A stretch of DNA of 64,000 nt from Myxococcaceae bacterium (GTDB taxonomy: Bacteria > Myxococcota > Myxococcia > Myxococcales > Myxococcaceae). The stretch spans positions 1 through 64,000 of the forward strand of contig RPRB01000004.1 of NCBI GenBank assembly GCA_003818285.1, given 5' to 3'. Positions 36,976-45,613 of the stretch are shown in pieces. The position numbers and the translations under genes were made by a program. Numbering within the stretch: position 1 is the first letter of the stretch; every line of letters begins with the position of its first letter. The notes under the pieces were generated by a model. That model made no database searches. It had not been told where the DNA came from and worked only from the letters and a program-made list of their open reading frames with translations.

Positions 36976-39006
36976 GTGCCCGTGAAGAAGGTCAAGAGCC
37001 TCGTTCCGTCCTCGCCCTCGACGCTGCAGGGGGACCTCTTCGCTCCGGCGGCGCCACGACCGGGCCAGATTCCGTCGGGCCCCACCGTCGAGGCGCCGCC
37101 GGAGCCCGTGCGGAGCACGGAGCTCGCTCCGGCGACCTCGCAGCTCGGCGAGTCTCGTCCCGAGCCACCGCCGGAGCTCGAGCCCCCTCCGTGGCTGGAG
37201 ATGGCTGGCACCGGCGCAGCGCGGCCGTCGCGGGGCCGGCCCGAGGCCGAAGCGCTGGAGCCCGAGGCGCGGACCGAGCTCGCGGTCAGCCGGGAGACGG
37301 TGCGGGTGGACCTCGCCCCGGCGCGCCCCCGCGAGCGAGGCGCGGCGGTCCGGTGGAGCTCCACCACCGAGGTGGTCCGGATCGACACCCCCGCGTCGAC
37401 GCCGCTCGTGCGGCCACCGGAGCGCGTCGTCCTCACCGTCACCCAGCTCACCCAGGCAGTGAAGGGCGTGCTGATGGAAGGGTTCCGGCGAGTGCTGGTG
37501 CGCGGAGAGGTCAGCAACTTCCGCGGGCTTCACGCCAGCGGGCACCTCTTCTTCAAGCTCAAGGACGCCGGCGCCTCCATCGACGTGAAGATCTGGGCCA
37601 GCGTGGTCCAGCGCCTCCGGTTCCGGCTGGAGGAGGGGATGGAGGTCATCGCCGAGGGCAACCTCGACGTCTACGAGAAGGCCGGCCAGTACAACCTCAT
37701 CGTCCAGCGCATCGAGCCCTCGGGCGCCGGCGCGCTGGCCATCGCCTTCGCCCAGCTGCGGGACCGGCTGACCGCCGAGGGCCTGATGGGCGAGAAGCGG
37801 CTGCGGCCGCCGAGGCCCTTGCCGTTCCTCCCCTGGCGCATCGGCGTGGTGACCAGCCGCTCCGGCGCGGCGCTGCACGACTTCCTGCGGGTCCTGCACC
37901 GGCGTCATCCGCGTCTCTCGGTTCTCCTCTGTCACGCCCGGGTGCAGGGGCCCGGCGCCGCGGACGAGGTGGTGCGCGCGCTCCAGCGCCTGGCCCGGAC
38001 GGACGTGGACGTCATCGTCGTCACCCGCGGCGGCGGCAGCGCCGAGGACCTCTGGACCTTCAACGAGGAGGCGGTGGCCCGCGCCATCGCCGCGAGCCCG
38101 GTGCCGGTGGTCTCGGCCGTCGGGCACGAGGTGGACTTCACCATCGCCGACTTCGTCGCCGACGCCCGTGCCCCCACGCCGAGCGCCGCCGCCGAGCTCC
38201 TGGCCCCCGAGCTCGAGGCGCTCCTCGACGACCTTCGCACCGCGCGCACCCAGCTCCGCCAGGCCGTCGGGAGCGCCATGGCTCATTCCCGGGAGCTGCT
38301 GCGGCAGCAGGAGCGGCGGCTTCGCGACCCGCGGCAGGAGGTGACCCGCCACCGGCACGTGCTCATCGAGCACGAGCGGGCGCTCGGCCGGTTGTGGACC
38401 GAGCGTCTTCGCGGGGAGCGCGCGCGGCTGATGGAGGTCCGCGGGCGGCTGGAGCGCTTCCGGCCCGAGGCGCTCCTGGGCGAGCGCCGCGCGCGCATCG
38501 ATCGGCTCCGGTGGCGGCTCGCCGAGGTGCAGCGTGCCCGGCTGTCGATGGAGGCGGCCGCGCTGGGCTCGATGCGCCAGCGGCTGGAGCGGCGGGCTCC
38601 GGACGTGGACGTCGCCCGGGCCCGCGCGCGTCTGGAGGGTCTCACCGCCCGTCTGCGGCAGCACGGCAGTCGCCGATTCTCGATGGCGAGCGCGCTCATC
38701 GCCGAGGCCCGCGCCCGGCTCGTGCGGGCCGCGCAGGCGCGCCTCGCGACCTCGAAGGGTGCGCTCCAGATGCATGCCGGCCGGCTGGACGGGCTCAGTC
38801 CCCTCCGGGTGATGGCCCGGGGCTACGCGGTGGTCTACCGCGCGGATGACGGTCACCTGGTCCGCCGGGTCGCCGAGCTCCAGCCGGGGGCGGCGGTCCG
38901 GGTCCGCTGGGCGCCACCGGGGTGCGCTTCGCTCTCCTCCTGCGACGAGGCGGAGGCCACCATCACCCGGGTGAAGCCCGGCGGCGGGGACGCAAAAGGG
39001 AACTGA
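36976..39006 (+). CDS. xseA: Exodeoxyribonuclease VII large subunit with long N-terminal extension
   Basis: XseA is the catalytic subunit of the nuclease that degrades single-stranded DNA from both ends. From about residue 150 it is a standard enzyme: OB-fold (VLTVTQLTQAVKGVL, VRGEVSNFRGLHASGH), catalytic domain with GVVTSRSGAALHDF and VVTRGGGSAEDLWTFNEE, then a long coiled coil and LSPLRVMARGYAVV. The first 150 residues are Pro/Glu/Ala-rich with no match I recognise. The start is uncertain: ATG 36916, GTG 36976 and GTG 36982 all precede the extension, and no strong ribosome site favours one. xseB follows after a 59-base gap with its own promoter-like sequence. Confidence 0.9.
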   Translation: MPVKKVKSLVPSSPSTLQGDLFAPAAPRPGQIPSGPTVEAPPEPVRSTELAPATSQLGESRPEPPPELEPPPWLEMAGTGAARPSRGRPEAEALEPEARTELAVSRETVRVDLAPARPRERGAAVRWSSTTEVVRIDTPASTPLVRPPERVVLTVTQLTQAVKGVLMEGFRRVLVRGEVSNFRGLHASGHLFFKLKDAGASIDVKIWASVVQRLRFRLEEGMEVIAEGNLDVYEKAGQYNLIVQRIEPSGAGALAIAFAQLRDRLTAEGLMGEKRLRPPRPLPFLPWRIGVVTSRSGAALHDFLRVLHRRHPRLSVLLCHARVQGPGAADEVVRALQRLARTDVDVIVVTRGGGSAEDLWTFNEEAVARAIAASPVPVVSAVGHEVDFTIADFVADARAPTPSAAAELLAPELEALLDDLRTARTQLRQAVGSAMAHSRELLRQQERRLRDPRQEVTRHRHVLIEHERALGRLWTERLRGERARLMEVRGRLERFRPEALLGERRARIDRLRWRLAEVQRARLSMEAAALGSMRQRLERRAPDVDVARARARLEGLTARLRQHGSRRFSMASALIAEARARLVRAAQARLATSKGALQMHAGRLDGLSPLRVMARGYAVVYRADDGHLVRRVAELQPGAAVRVRWAPPGCASLSSCDEAEATITRVKPGGGDAKGN

Positions 39007-39027
39007 GGCGGACGTCCGTCGCGGCGG

Positions 39028-39056
39028 TTGCGCCTCGGCCGCACCGGCGGTAGACG
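39028..39056 (+). promoter_or_regulatory. Candidate promoter upstream of xseB
   Basis: TTGCGC at 39028-39033 and TAGACG at 39051-39056 are 17 bases apart in the 59-base gap, ending 9 bases before the GTG of xseB. It would drive xseB and the downstream response-regulator and isoprenoid genes independently of xseA. Confidence 0.4.
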
Positions 39057-39065
39057 CTGTAACCC

Positions 39066-39362
39066 GTGGCCACGCCAGAAGAACCGCCCAACGAGCGCTA
39101 CAGCGACGTCGTGGACCGTCTCGAGGAGGTGGTCAAGAAGCTCGAGGGCCGAGAGCTCACCCTCGAGGACTCGCTCGAGGAATTCGAGAAGGGCATCCAG
39201 CTGGTGAAGCGCGGCGAGGCGCTCCTCCAGCAGGCCGAGCGCCGCGTGCAGGAGCTTCTGGAGCACAAGGGCGGGGACCGGACCGTCCCACTCGAAACCG
39301 TCCGGGGCGCGCCGTCGAAGCCTGCCCCGGCGGCCACCGACGATGACGACATCCCGTTCTGA
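39066..39362 (+). CDS. xseB: Exodeoxyribonuclease VII small subunit
   Basis: XseB subunits decorate the XseA coiled coil. The 98-residue product has the family core YSDVVDRLEEVVKKLEGREL and LEDSLEEFEKGIQLVKR, a helical hairpin, within residues 10-60. A 30-residue acidic, Pro/Ala-rich tail follows. GTG start. The last 20 bases overlap the start of the response-regulator gene. Confidence 0.93.
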   Translation: MATPEEPPNERYSDVVDRLEEVVKKLEGRELTLEDSLEEFEKGIQLVKRGEALLQQAERRVQELLEHKGGDRTVPLETVRGAPSKPAPAATDDDDIPF

Positions 39363-39753
39363 CGGTCCTTCTCGCCGCTCGGCGATCATCGTTGACGACG
39401 ATCGGGACACCCGCGAGATGCTGGCGATGGCGCTGGAGCTCGAGGGCTACCAGGTCACCCAGGCAGCCAACGGGGTGAAGCTCATCTCCAGCCTCCACGT
39501 TCACCGGCCGGACATCCTGCTCCTCGACGTGAACATGTCGTGGATCGATGGTTTCGAGCTCTGCCGTGCGGTCCGGCGCAATGAGCAGTTCCGGAGTCTT
39601 CCGGTCCTCTTCGTCTCCGCGCGGAAGGCCCGCGCCGACGTCGAGGCGGGGCTGGCCTCCGGCGCCGACGGCTACTTCACCAAGCCCATCGACTTCGAGG
39701 CGCTCCTGGGCCGGATGCGCGAGCTGGTCGACCGCCGTTCCGGAGGAAGGTGA
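39343..39753 (+). CDS. Stand-alone response-regulator receiver
   Basis: The 136-residue CheY-like protein has the acidic pair in IIVDDDRDT, the phosphoacceptor Asp in LLLDVNMSWIDG, Ser in VLFVSAR and Lys in YFTKPID, so the receiver site is complete. There is no output domain. It overlaps xseB by 20 bases and is followed after four bases by the prenyltransferase gene with a GGAGGAAGG ribosome site, so it is embedded in the isoprenoid operon. Its kinase could be any of the hybrid kinases nearby. Confidence 0.88.
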   Translation: MTTSRSDGPSRRSAIIVDDDRDTREMLAMALELEGYQVTQAANGVKLISSLHVHRPDILLLDVNMSWIDGFELCRAVRRNEQFRSLPVLFVSARKARADVEAGLASGADGYFTKPIDFEALLGRMRELVDRRSGGR

Positions 39754-39757
39754 CGCG

Positions 39758-40642
39758 ATGAGCGCTTTCCAGCTCGAGCCGTGGCTCCAGGCCCGGGGTG
39801 CGCGTGTCGAGGCGCTGCTCGCCGATCGGCTGCGGCGGCTCGAGGCGGCGCCGAGGCCGCTGGTGGAGGCGATGGAGTACTCGCTCCTGGCCGGCGGGAA
39901 GCGGCTCCGGCCGCTGCTCTGCCTCGCCTTCGCCGAGGCGGTGCGGGGCGGCCCGCCCGGAGCTGCCGCCGAGGATGCCGCCTGCGCGCTGGAGTACATC
40001 CACACCTACAGTCTGGTGCACGACGACCTCCCGGCGATGGACGACGACGACCTCCGCCGTGGCAGGCCGACCAGCCACAAGGTCTTCGGCGAGGCGATGG
40101 CCATCCTCACGGGTGACGCGCTGCTGACCGAGGCCTTCGCCCTGCTCGGCACCGGCCCCGAGCCGCGGCGCGCCGAGCTGGTCTCCCGGCTGGCCCAGGC
40201 CGCCGGTGCGGTGGGCATGGTGGGTGGCCAGGTGCTGGACATCGCCGAGGACCGTCCGGCCGAGGAGGGCTACCTCACGCGACTGCACCGGGCGAAGACC
40301 GGAGCGCTCCTCCGCGCGGCGTGCACGCTGGGGGTGGTGGCCGAGGGAGGGACCGCGTCCCAGGTCGCCGCGGCCGAGCGGTACGGCGACGCGGTGGGGC
40401 TCGCCTTCCAGATCGCCGACGACGTGCTCGACGTCATCTCGTCCGCCGAGGCCATGGGCAAACCCACCGGCGCGGACGCCGCGGCTGGGCGCCACACCTA
40501 TCCTGCGGTTCTTGGCCTGGAGGGGTCGCGGGCGAAGGCCCGGGCCCTCGTCGACGAGGCGCTCGGCGCGGTGAAGGCGCTCGAGCCCACCCCGGGGCCG
40601 CTCGCCGCCCTGGCTCGCTACAGCGTGGAGCGCAGCACGTGA
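39758..40642 (+). CDS. ispA: Polyprenyl (farnesyl/geranylgeranyl) diphosphate synthase
   Basis: This 294-residue trans-prenyltransferase joins isopentenyl diphosphate to allylic diphosphates. The first Asp-rich motif is DDLPAMDDDDLRRG and the second is FQIADDVLDV; GGKRLRPLL binds diphosphate. Small residues before the first motif (SLVH) leave chain length open between C15 and C20. The Escherichia coli-like xseA-xseB-ispA-dxs order supports IspA. GGAGGAAGG precedes the ATG at 39758. The stop overlaps dxs as GTGA. Confidence 0.92.
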   Translation: MSAFQLEPWLQARGARVEALLADRLRRLEAAPRPLVEAMEYSLLAGGKRLRPLLCLAFAEAVRGGPPGAAAEDAACALEYIHTYSLVHDDLPAMDDDDLRRGRPTSHKVFGEAMAILTGDALLTEAFALLGTGPEPRRAELVSRLAQAAGAVGMVGGQVLDIAEDRPAEEGYLTRLHRAKTGALLRAACTLGVVAEGGTASQVAAAERYGDAVGLAFQIADDVLDVISSAEAMGKPTGADAAAGRHTYPAVLGLEGSRAKARALVDEALGAVKALEPTPGPLAALARYSVERST

Positions 40643-42387
40643 GGCTGCTCGGGCACGTCCTCTCCCCCAGGGACGTGCGCGCGCTGCCGGAGCACGAGCT
40701 ACCCGCGCTGTGCGCCGAGCTCCGGGAGGAGATCATCTCCATCTGCGGCCAGGTGGGCGGGCATCTCGGCGCCTCGCTGGGCGCGGTGGAGCTCATCGTC
40801 GGGCTCCACCGGGTGTTCCACGCTCCCGAGGACGACCTGGTCTTCGACGTGGGACACCAGGCCTACGCGCACAAGCTGCTCACCGGCCGCGCGCCCCGGA
40901 TGCACACCCTCCGGCAGGAGGGCGGGGTCGCGCCGTTCCTCGATCCCCGCGAGAGCCCCTTCGACGCCTTCCCCGCCGGCCACGCCTGCACCTCGGTGAG
41001 CGTGGCGCTGGGCATGGCACAGGCGCGCGCACGGACCGGAGCGCCCGGCCGGGCGGTGGCCATCGTCGGCGACGGCGCGCTCACCGGGGGGCTGACCTTC
41101 GAGGGGCTGAACGACGCGGGTGCCAGCGGGCTGCCGCTGGTGGTGGTGCTGAACGACAACGGAATGTCGATCTCCGCCAACGTGGGCGCGGTGGCCCGGA
41201 TGCTGGCCGGCCCAGGGGCGCGGACCTTCTTCGAGGCGCTGGGCTTCACCTACCTCGGTCCGGTGAACGGGCACGAGCTGGGCGAGCTCCTTCCGGCGCT
41301 GACCGAGGCGCGCCGGAGCCGCCGGCCGGTGCTGGTCCACGTCCGGACCGAGAAGGGGCGGGGGCTCGCCGAGGCCGAGGCGGACGTCGCCACCCGCGGC
41401 CACGCGATGGGCCCGTACGAGATGCGCGACGGGAAGCTGGTTCGCAGCCGCCACGGGCAGCCCACCTGGTCCGACGCGGTGGCCGACGCGCTCGGCCGGG
41501 CGATGGAGCGAGACCCGCGGGTGGTGGTGGTGACGCCCGCGATGCTGGAGGGCTCCTCGCTCACCGGACTCGTCCGGCGCTTCGGGCCCCGGGTGCACGA
41601 CGCGGGCATCGCCGAGCAGCACGCGGTGACGCTGGCTGCCGGGCTCGCCGCGCGGGGGATGCGGCCGGTGGTGTGCATCTACAGCACCTTCCTCCAGCGC
41701 GCGCTGGACCAGCTCATCCACGACGTGGCGCTGCCGGGGCTGCCGGTCACCCTCGCCATCGATCGTGCCGGGCTGGTCGGCGCGGACGGGGCGACGCACC
41801 AGGGCACGTACGACCTGGCCTTTCTGCGGCCGCTCCCCGGGCTGCGGCTCTACGTGCCGACACTGGCAGAGGACGTGGACGCGGTGCTGGCGACGGCGCT
41901 GTCCGGGCCCGGGCCGGCGGCGTTCCGGTTCCCCCGCGGGACGCTCCCGACCACCCCGGCGTCGATCCACGTCGAGCCGGGGCCGGTGAGCGGTGCGCGC
42001 TGGCTCCGGCGCCCGGACGGTGCGGTCGCGGCGATCGTCACGCTGGGGCCGCTCGGGCTCGCGGCGCTCGAGGCGGCCGCGTCGCTCGACTTCCCGACGG
42101 CGGTGCTCGACGTGCTGGCGCTCGCGCCGCTCGACGTCGAGAAGGTGCTCCAGGCCTGTGCCACGGGGAACGTCGTGACGGTGGAGGAGGGGACGACCCA
42201 TGGCGGCCTGGGCAGCGCGGTGCTCGAGCTGCTCGCGGCGCGCGGGCTGACGGCCCGGGTGAGGACGCTCGGGCTCCCCGACGCCCCGGTGCCGCACGGG
42301 GACGCGCGCGCGCAGCGCCGCGCCCTGGGTCTCTCGCCAGAGGGCATCGCCAGCGCCGTGCGCTCGCTCGTCGCTGGCCCCCGGTAG
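40639..42387 (+). CDS. dxs: 1-deoxy-D-xylulose-5-phosphate synthase, shortened linker
   Basis: Dxs condenses pyruvate and glyceraldehyde 3-phosphate with thiamine diphosphate, the first step of the MEP isoprenoid pathway. The product is 582 residues; the family is usually 620-640. FDVGHQAYAHKLLTG, the thiamine site IVGDGALTGGLTFEGLN with VVLNDNGMSIS, the catalytic AEQHA and the C-terminal transketolase domain are all present. The shortening maps to between SANVGAVARMLAG and FFEALGF, where the Escherichia coli enzyme has a flexible stretch of some 35 more residues. Expression is coupled to ispA through the GTGA overlap. Confidence 0.93.
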   Translation: MRLLGHVLSPRDVRALPEHELPALCAELREEIISICGQVGGHLGASLGAVELIVGLHRVFHAPEDDLVFDVGHQAYAHKLLTGRAPRMHTLRQEGGVAPFLDPRESPFDAFPAGHACTSVSVALGMAQARARTGAPGRAVAIVGDGALTGGLTFEGLNDAGASGLPLVVVLNDNGMSISANVGAVARMLAGPGARTFFEALGFTYLGPVNGHELGELLPALTEARRSRRPVLVHVRTEKGRGLAEAEADVATRGHAMGPYEMRDGKLVRSRHGQPTWSDAVADALGRAMERDPRVVVVTPAMLEGSSLTGLVRRFGPRVHDAGIAEQHAVTLAAGLAARGMRPVVCIYSTFLQRALDQLIHDVALPGLPVTLAIDRAGLVGADGATHQGTYDLAFLRPLPGLRLYVPTLAEDVDAVLATALSGPGPAAFRFPRGTLPTTPASIHVEPGPVSGARWLRRPDGAVAAIVTLGPLGLAALEAAASLDFPTAVLDVLALAPLDVEKVLQACATGNVVTVEEGTTHGGLGSAVLELLAARGLTARVRTLGLPDAPVPHGDARAQRRALGLSPEGIASAVRSLVAGPR

Positions 42388-42513
42388 TGCTCGACGTCAC
42401 ATGTCCGGTCGGCCCGGACCGTCCCTGCGCTCCGGCGAAGCAAGCAAGCACGCCGCCTCGGACCTGCCCTCACATCGAGCCTGACGCCCCGAAGCGCTAA
42501 GACCCCCCGCGTC

Positions 42514-45500
42514 GTGACCGACCGAGCGTCCCCGACCATCCGTCCGAAGAAGGAGCGCCTCGACGTGCTCCTGGTCGACCTCGGCCTCGCGCCCACCCGC
42601 GCCCGGGCCCAGGCCCTCGTGCTCGCCGGCCAGGTGGTGGTCGACGATCAGCGCGTCGACAAGCCCGGGACCCGCGTCTCCACCGACGCCGAGGTTCGCC
42701 TCAAGGGCGAGCCCATGCCCTACGTCTCCCGAGGCGGGCTGAAGCTCGAGGCGGCCCTGAGGCACTTTCAGCTCGACGTCCGGAGCGCGGTCTGTGCGGA
42801 CGTCGGGGCGAGCACCGGAGGCTTCACCGACTGCCTCCTCCAGGCCGGCGCCTCGAAGGTGTACGCGCTCGACGTCGGCCGCGGTCAGCTGCACGCCCGC
42901 CTGCGGAGCGACCCGCGGGTCGTCCTCCGCGAGGGGGTGAATGCGCGTCACCTGGGCCCATCCGACCTCCCCGAGCCGGTCGCTGTCCTGGTGCTAGACG
43001 TGAGCTTCATCTCACTCACGTTGGTTCTCCCGGCGACGGTTCCGCTCCTGGTCCCGGGCGGGGTGACGGTGGCCCTGGTGAAGCCGCAATTCGAGGCGGG
43101 GCGGGAACAGGTGGGGAAGGGCGGGGTGGTGCGCGATGACGCGGTGCGAGCCGAGGCGGTGGCGCGGGTGCGTGCATGCATGGAGCAGCTCGGGCTCGTG
43201 CCCGTCGGCGCCCTGGAATCCCCGGTTCATGGCCCGGCCGGAAATCGCGAAATTCTCCTGGTGGCCCGGGCTCCCTGGAGACGGCCCGACCGCCCCATCG
43301 GTGTCGGTGAGGACTCCCTGACGGAGCGCTGGTCAGTGCCGAGAAAATCTAGGAAAATTGGAGCTCAGATGAACGGGGAGAGTTCCACGCCGGCCCTCGC
43401 GCGATCGCCGGAGACGGCAGGGGACCGCGAACGTCGCATCGCCGAGCGCATGGCGATGCTCCTGGACATCACCCAGGCGGCGACCTCATCCCTCGAGCTG
43501 GAGAAGATCCTCAAGATCGCGGTCGAGAAGGTGAGCCAGGTTCTCCCCACCGACCGGTGCTCGGTCGTCCTGGTGGACTCGCCCAGCTCCACCGAGGCGG
43601 TCGTCATGGCCACCCGGGAGCGCGACGACTACCGACCCATCACCATCGACCTGTCCAAGTACCCGGAACTCCGACGATCGCTGCAGACCCGCGAGGCGAC
43701 CTACATCGAGGACGCGCTGGTGGACCCCCTGATGGCCGACGTGATGCCCGCCATCGCCCCCCTCGCGGTGCAGAGCATCCTGGTCCAGCCCCTGATCAGC
43801 CAGGACGACCTGGTGGGAGCTCTGTTCCTTCGCCTGTCCAGGAGGCGAGGGGCCTTCGGCCCGGAAGAGCAGGAGTTCGCCAAGGCGGTCGCGGCCGCCC
43901 TCGCGAACTCGGTCCGGAACGCGAAGCTGCACGCCTCGGTCCAGAGGAAGCGCGACGACCTCGAGCTCGCCTACGTCGAGCGCTACCGGGAGCTGACCGA
44001 GGCCAACCGGCGGCTCCGCGAGCTGGCCCGCTTCAAGGACGAGCTGATCGCCATCATCAGCCACGACCTCCGGGCACCGCTTCAGGTCACGCTCGGGCAT
44101 GGCCGGATGCTGGAGGACGCGAATCTCCCCGGCGACCTCCGGACCTCCGCCGAGGCCATTGTCCGGCAGTCGCGGAAGATCCTGAAGATGGTCGAGTCGC
44201 TCCTCGACCGAGGGAAGGGAGAGCAAACCCGGGTCGCGCTCGACGTGCAGCTCCTGGACGTGAGCCGCGTGGCGCGCGACTGCGCGTTCGAGCTGGAGAT
44301 CCTCGCCGCCGAGCGAGGGGTGACGCTCAAGGCCCACGCCCCCGAGCGGCTGCCGGTGATGGGAGACGAGCTGAAGCTCCGCGAGGTGCTCCAGAACCTG
44401 ATCACCAACGGCCTCGAGCACGCGGCGAAGAACGGCACCGTCCTTGTCGAGGGCGAGGTGCTCCCCCGGCCCGACGGCCCGGTGGTGAAGGTGGTCGTCC
44501 AGGACGACGGCCCCGGGATGCCCGAGGAGCAGATGCATCTCGTGTTCGACCGGTACCGCCACGGTCCCGGGGGGACCGGCCTCGGGCTGGCCATCTGCAA
44601 GGAGTTCGTCGAGCTGCATGGCGGGGAGATCTGGGCCGAGCGCCCGGCCGACGGCGGCTGCGCCTTCGTCTTCACCCTCCCCCTCGCCCAGGACGACCGG
44701 AAGGTGGTCCCCAAGCTTCAGGCGCTGGGCGACGAGCAGCAGCCGCGCGTGCTCATCGTCGAGGACGAACCGGACATCGCCGCCGTGCTGGAGGGCATCC
44801 TCCGCAAGCGGTACCGGGTGGAAGTGGCCCGCGACGGGCGCGAGGGCGTGGCGAAGGTGCACGCGCTCCACCCCGACCTGGTGGTGATGGACGTGTTCCT
44901 CCCCCACCTCGACGGGCTCGATGCCGTCCTCTCGCTCAAGGCCTCGAGCGACACCGCTGACATCCCGGTGATCCTGGTGTCGGCGCAGGTGGGAGTCGCC
45001 GACCGGGTGCGGGCCCTGAATCTCGGCGCGGTCGACTACCTGGCCAAGCCGTTCCATGCCTCCGAGCTCCTCCAGAGGGCCGAGCGCGCCCTTTCGGTCA
45101 ACAAGCGCCGCGCCGCCGCGCCGGAGGCGGAGGCCACGACGGTGGGCGTGGCGGACGCCGAGACGGGATTGCTCGACCGGCGCGGGCTGGTCGCGCGGCT
45201 CACCCAGGAGGCGGCGCGAGCCCGGCGCTACGGCCGGCCGCTGTCGCTGGCGGTGGCCCGGACGGACGCGGTCCAGCCGGAGCTCTTGCGGACCGTGGCC
45301 GCGCGGATGCGCGAGCGCCTCCGGCAGCCGGACGTGCTCGCCCACCTCGGGCAGGGCACCTTCGCGGCGCTCCTTCCCGAGTGCACCTCCGAGCAGGCCA
45401 TGGCGGTGTTCGGCCGCGTGGAATCCGACCTCCACGCCTCCACCAGCCTGAAGTGCCACGTGGAGGTCGCCGAGGTGCCCGGACGCGAGCTCCCGGAGGC

Positions 45501-45540
45501 GGTGCTGGACCACCTCCTCGAGCGCCAGCCGGCGGGCTGA
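42514..45540 (+). CDS. tlyA: TlyA-type rRNA methyltransferase fused in frame to a GAF-kinase-receiver-GGDEF protein
   Basis: One open frame of 1008 codons covers two proteins that are normally separate. Residues 15-250 are TlyA, the 2'-O-cytidine rRNA methylase: S4 domain (RLDVLLVDLGLAPTRARAQ), SAM site ADVGASTGGFT, and catalytic K77, D162, K190, E246. A polar linker follows. From Met286 there is a GAF domain (about 310-470), HisKA with H517 in ISHDLRAP, an ATPase domain (N632, DDGPGMP, GGTGLGLAI), a receiver with D793, and a GGDEF-like end where GGDEF reads GQGTF, so it should not make c-di-GMP. A good internal start lies at Met286 (ATG 43369, GGAG five bases before). Either a true fusion or a lost tlyA stop with the kinase also made separately. 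dxs lies 126 bases upstream; a GCTAAGA box is at 42496-42502. Confidence 0.85.
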   Translation: MTDRASPTIRPKKERLDVLLVDLGLAPTRARAQALVLAGQVVVDDQRVDKPGTRVSTDAEVRLKGEPMPYVSRGGLKLEAALRHFQLDVRSAVCADVGASTGGFTDCLLQAGASKVYALDVGRGQLHARLRSDPRVVLREGVNARHLGPSDLPEPVAVLVLDVSFISLTLVLPATVPLLVPGGVTVALVKPQFEAGREQVGKGGVVRDDAVRAEAVARVRACMEQLGLVPVGALESPVHGPAGNREILLVARAPWRRPDRPIGVGEDSLTERWSVPRKSRKIGAQMNGESSTPALARSPETAGDRERRIAERMAMLLDITQAATSSLELEKILKIAVEKVSQVLPTDRCSVVLVDSPSSTEAVVMATRERDDYRPITIDLSKYPELRRSLQTREATYIEDALVDPLMADVMPAIAPLAVQSILVQPLISQDDLVGALFLRLSRRRGAFGPEEQEFAKAVAAALANSVRNAKLHASVQRKRDDLELAYVERYRELTEANRRLRELARFKDELIAIISHDLRAPLQVTLGHGRMLEDANLPGDLRTSAEAIVRQSRKILKMVESLLDRGKGEQTRVALDVQLLDVSRVARDCAFELEILAAERGVTLKAHAPERLPVMGDELKLREVLQNLITNGLEHAAKNGTVLVEGEVLPRPDGPVVKVVVQDDGPGMPEEQMHLVFDRYRHGPGGTGLGLAICKEFVELHGGEIWAERPADGGCAFVFTLPLAQDDRKVVPKLQALGDEQQPRVLIVEDEPDIAAVLEGILRKRYRVEVARDGREGVAKVHALHPDLVVMDVFLPHLDGLDAVLSLKASSDTADIPVILVSAQVGVADRVRALNLGAVDYLAKPFHASELLQRAERALSVNKRRAAAPEAEATTVGVADAETGLLDRRGLVARLTQEAARARRYGRPLSLAVARTDAVQPELLRTVAARMRERLRQPDVLAHLGQGTFAALLPECTSEQAMAVFGRVESDLHASTSLKCHVEVAEVPGRELPEAVLDHLLERQPAG
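43346..43371 (+). promoter_or_regulatory. Internal ribosome site and start inside the tlyA-kinase frame
   Basis: Just before ATG 43369-43371 is TTGGAG at 43358-43363, a good ribosome site with five bases of spacing, in a sharply AT-richer patch (AAAATCTAGGAAAATT at 43343-43358) unlike the surrounding coding sequence. This is what an ordinary intergenic gap looks like, and it begins the kinase domains neatly. The frame is nevertheless open across it. Confidence 0.55.
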
Positions 45541-45613
45541 CGTTTCCTGCCGGGGGTGACGGGCAACCCCCCGGGGGTGCCTGCTAGGCTTCGAGGTCCC
45601 CGGACTTCCCGTC

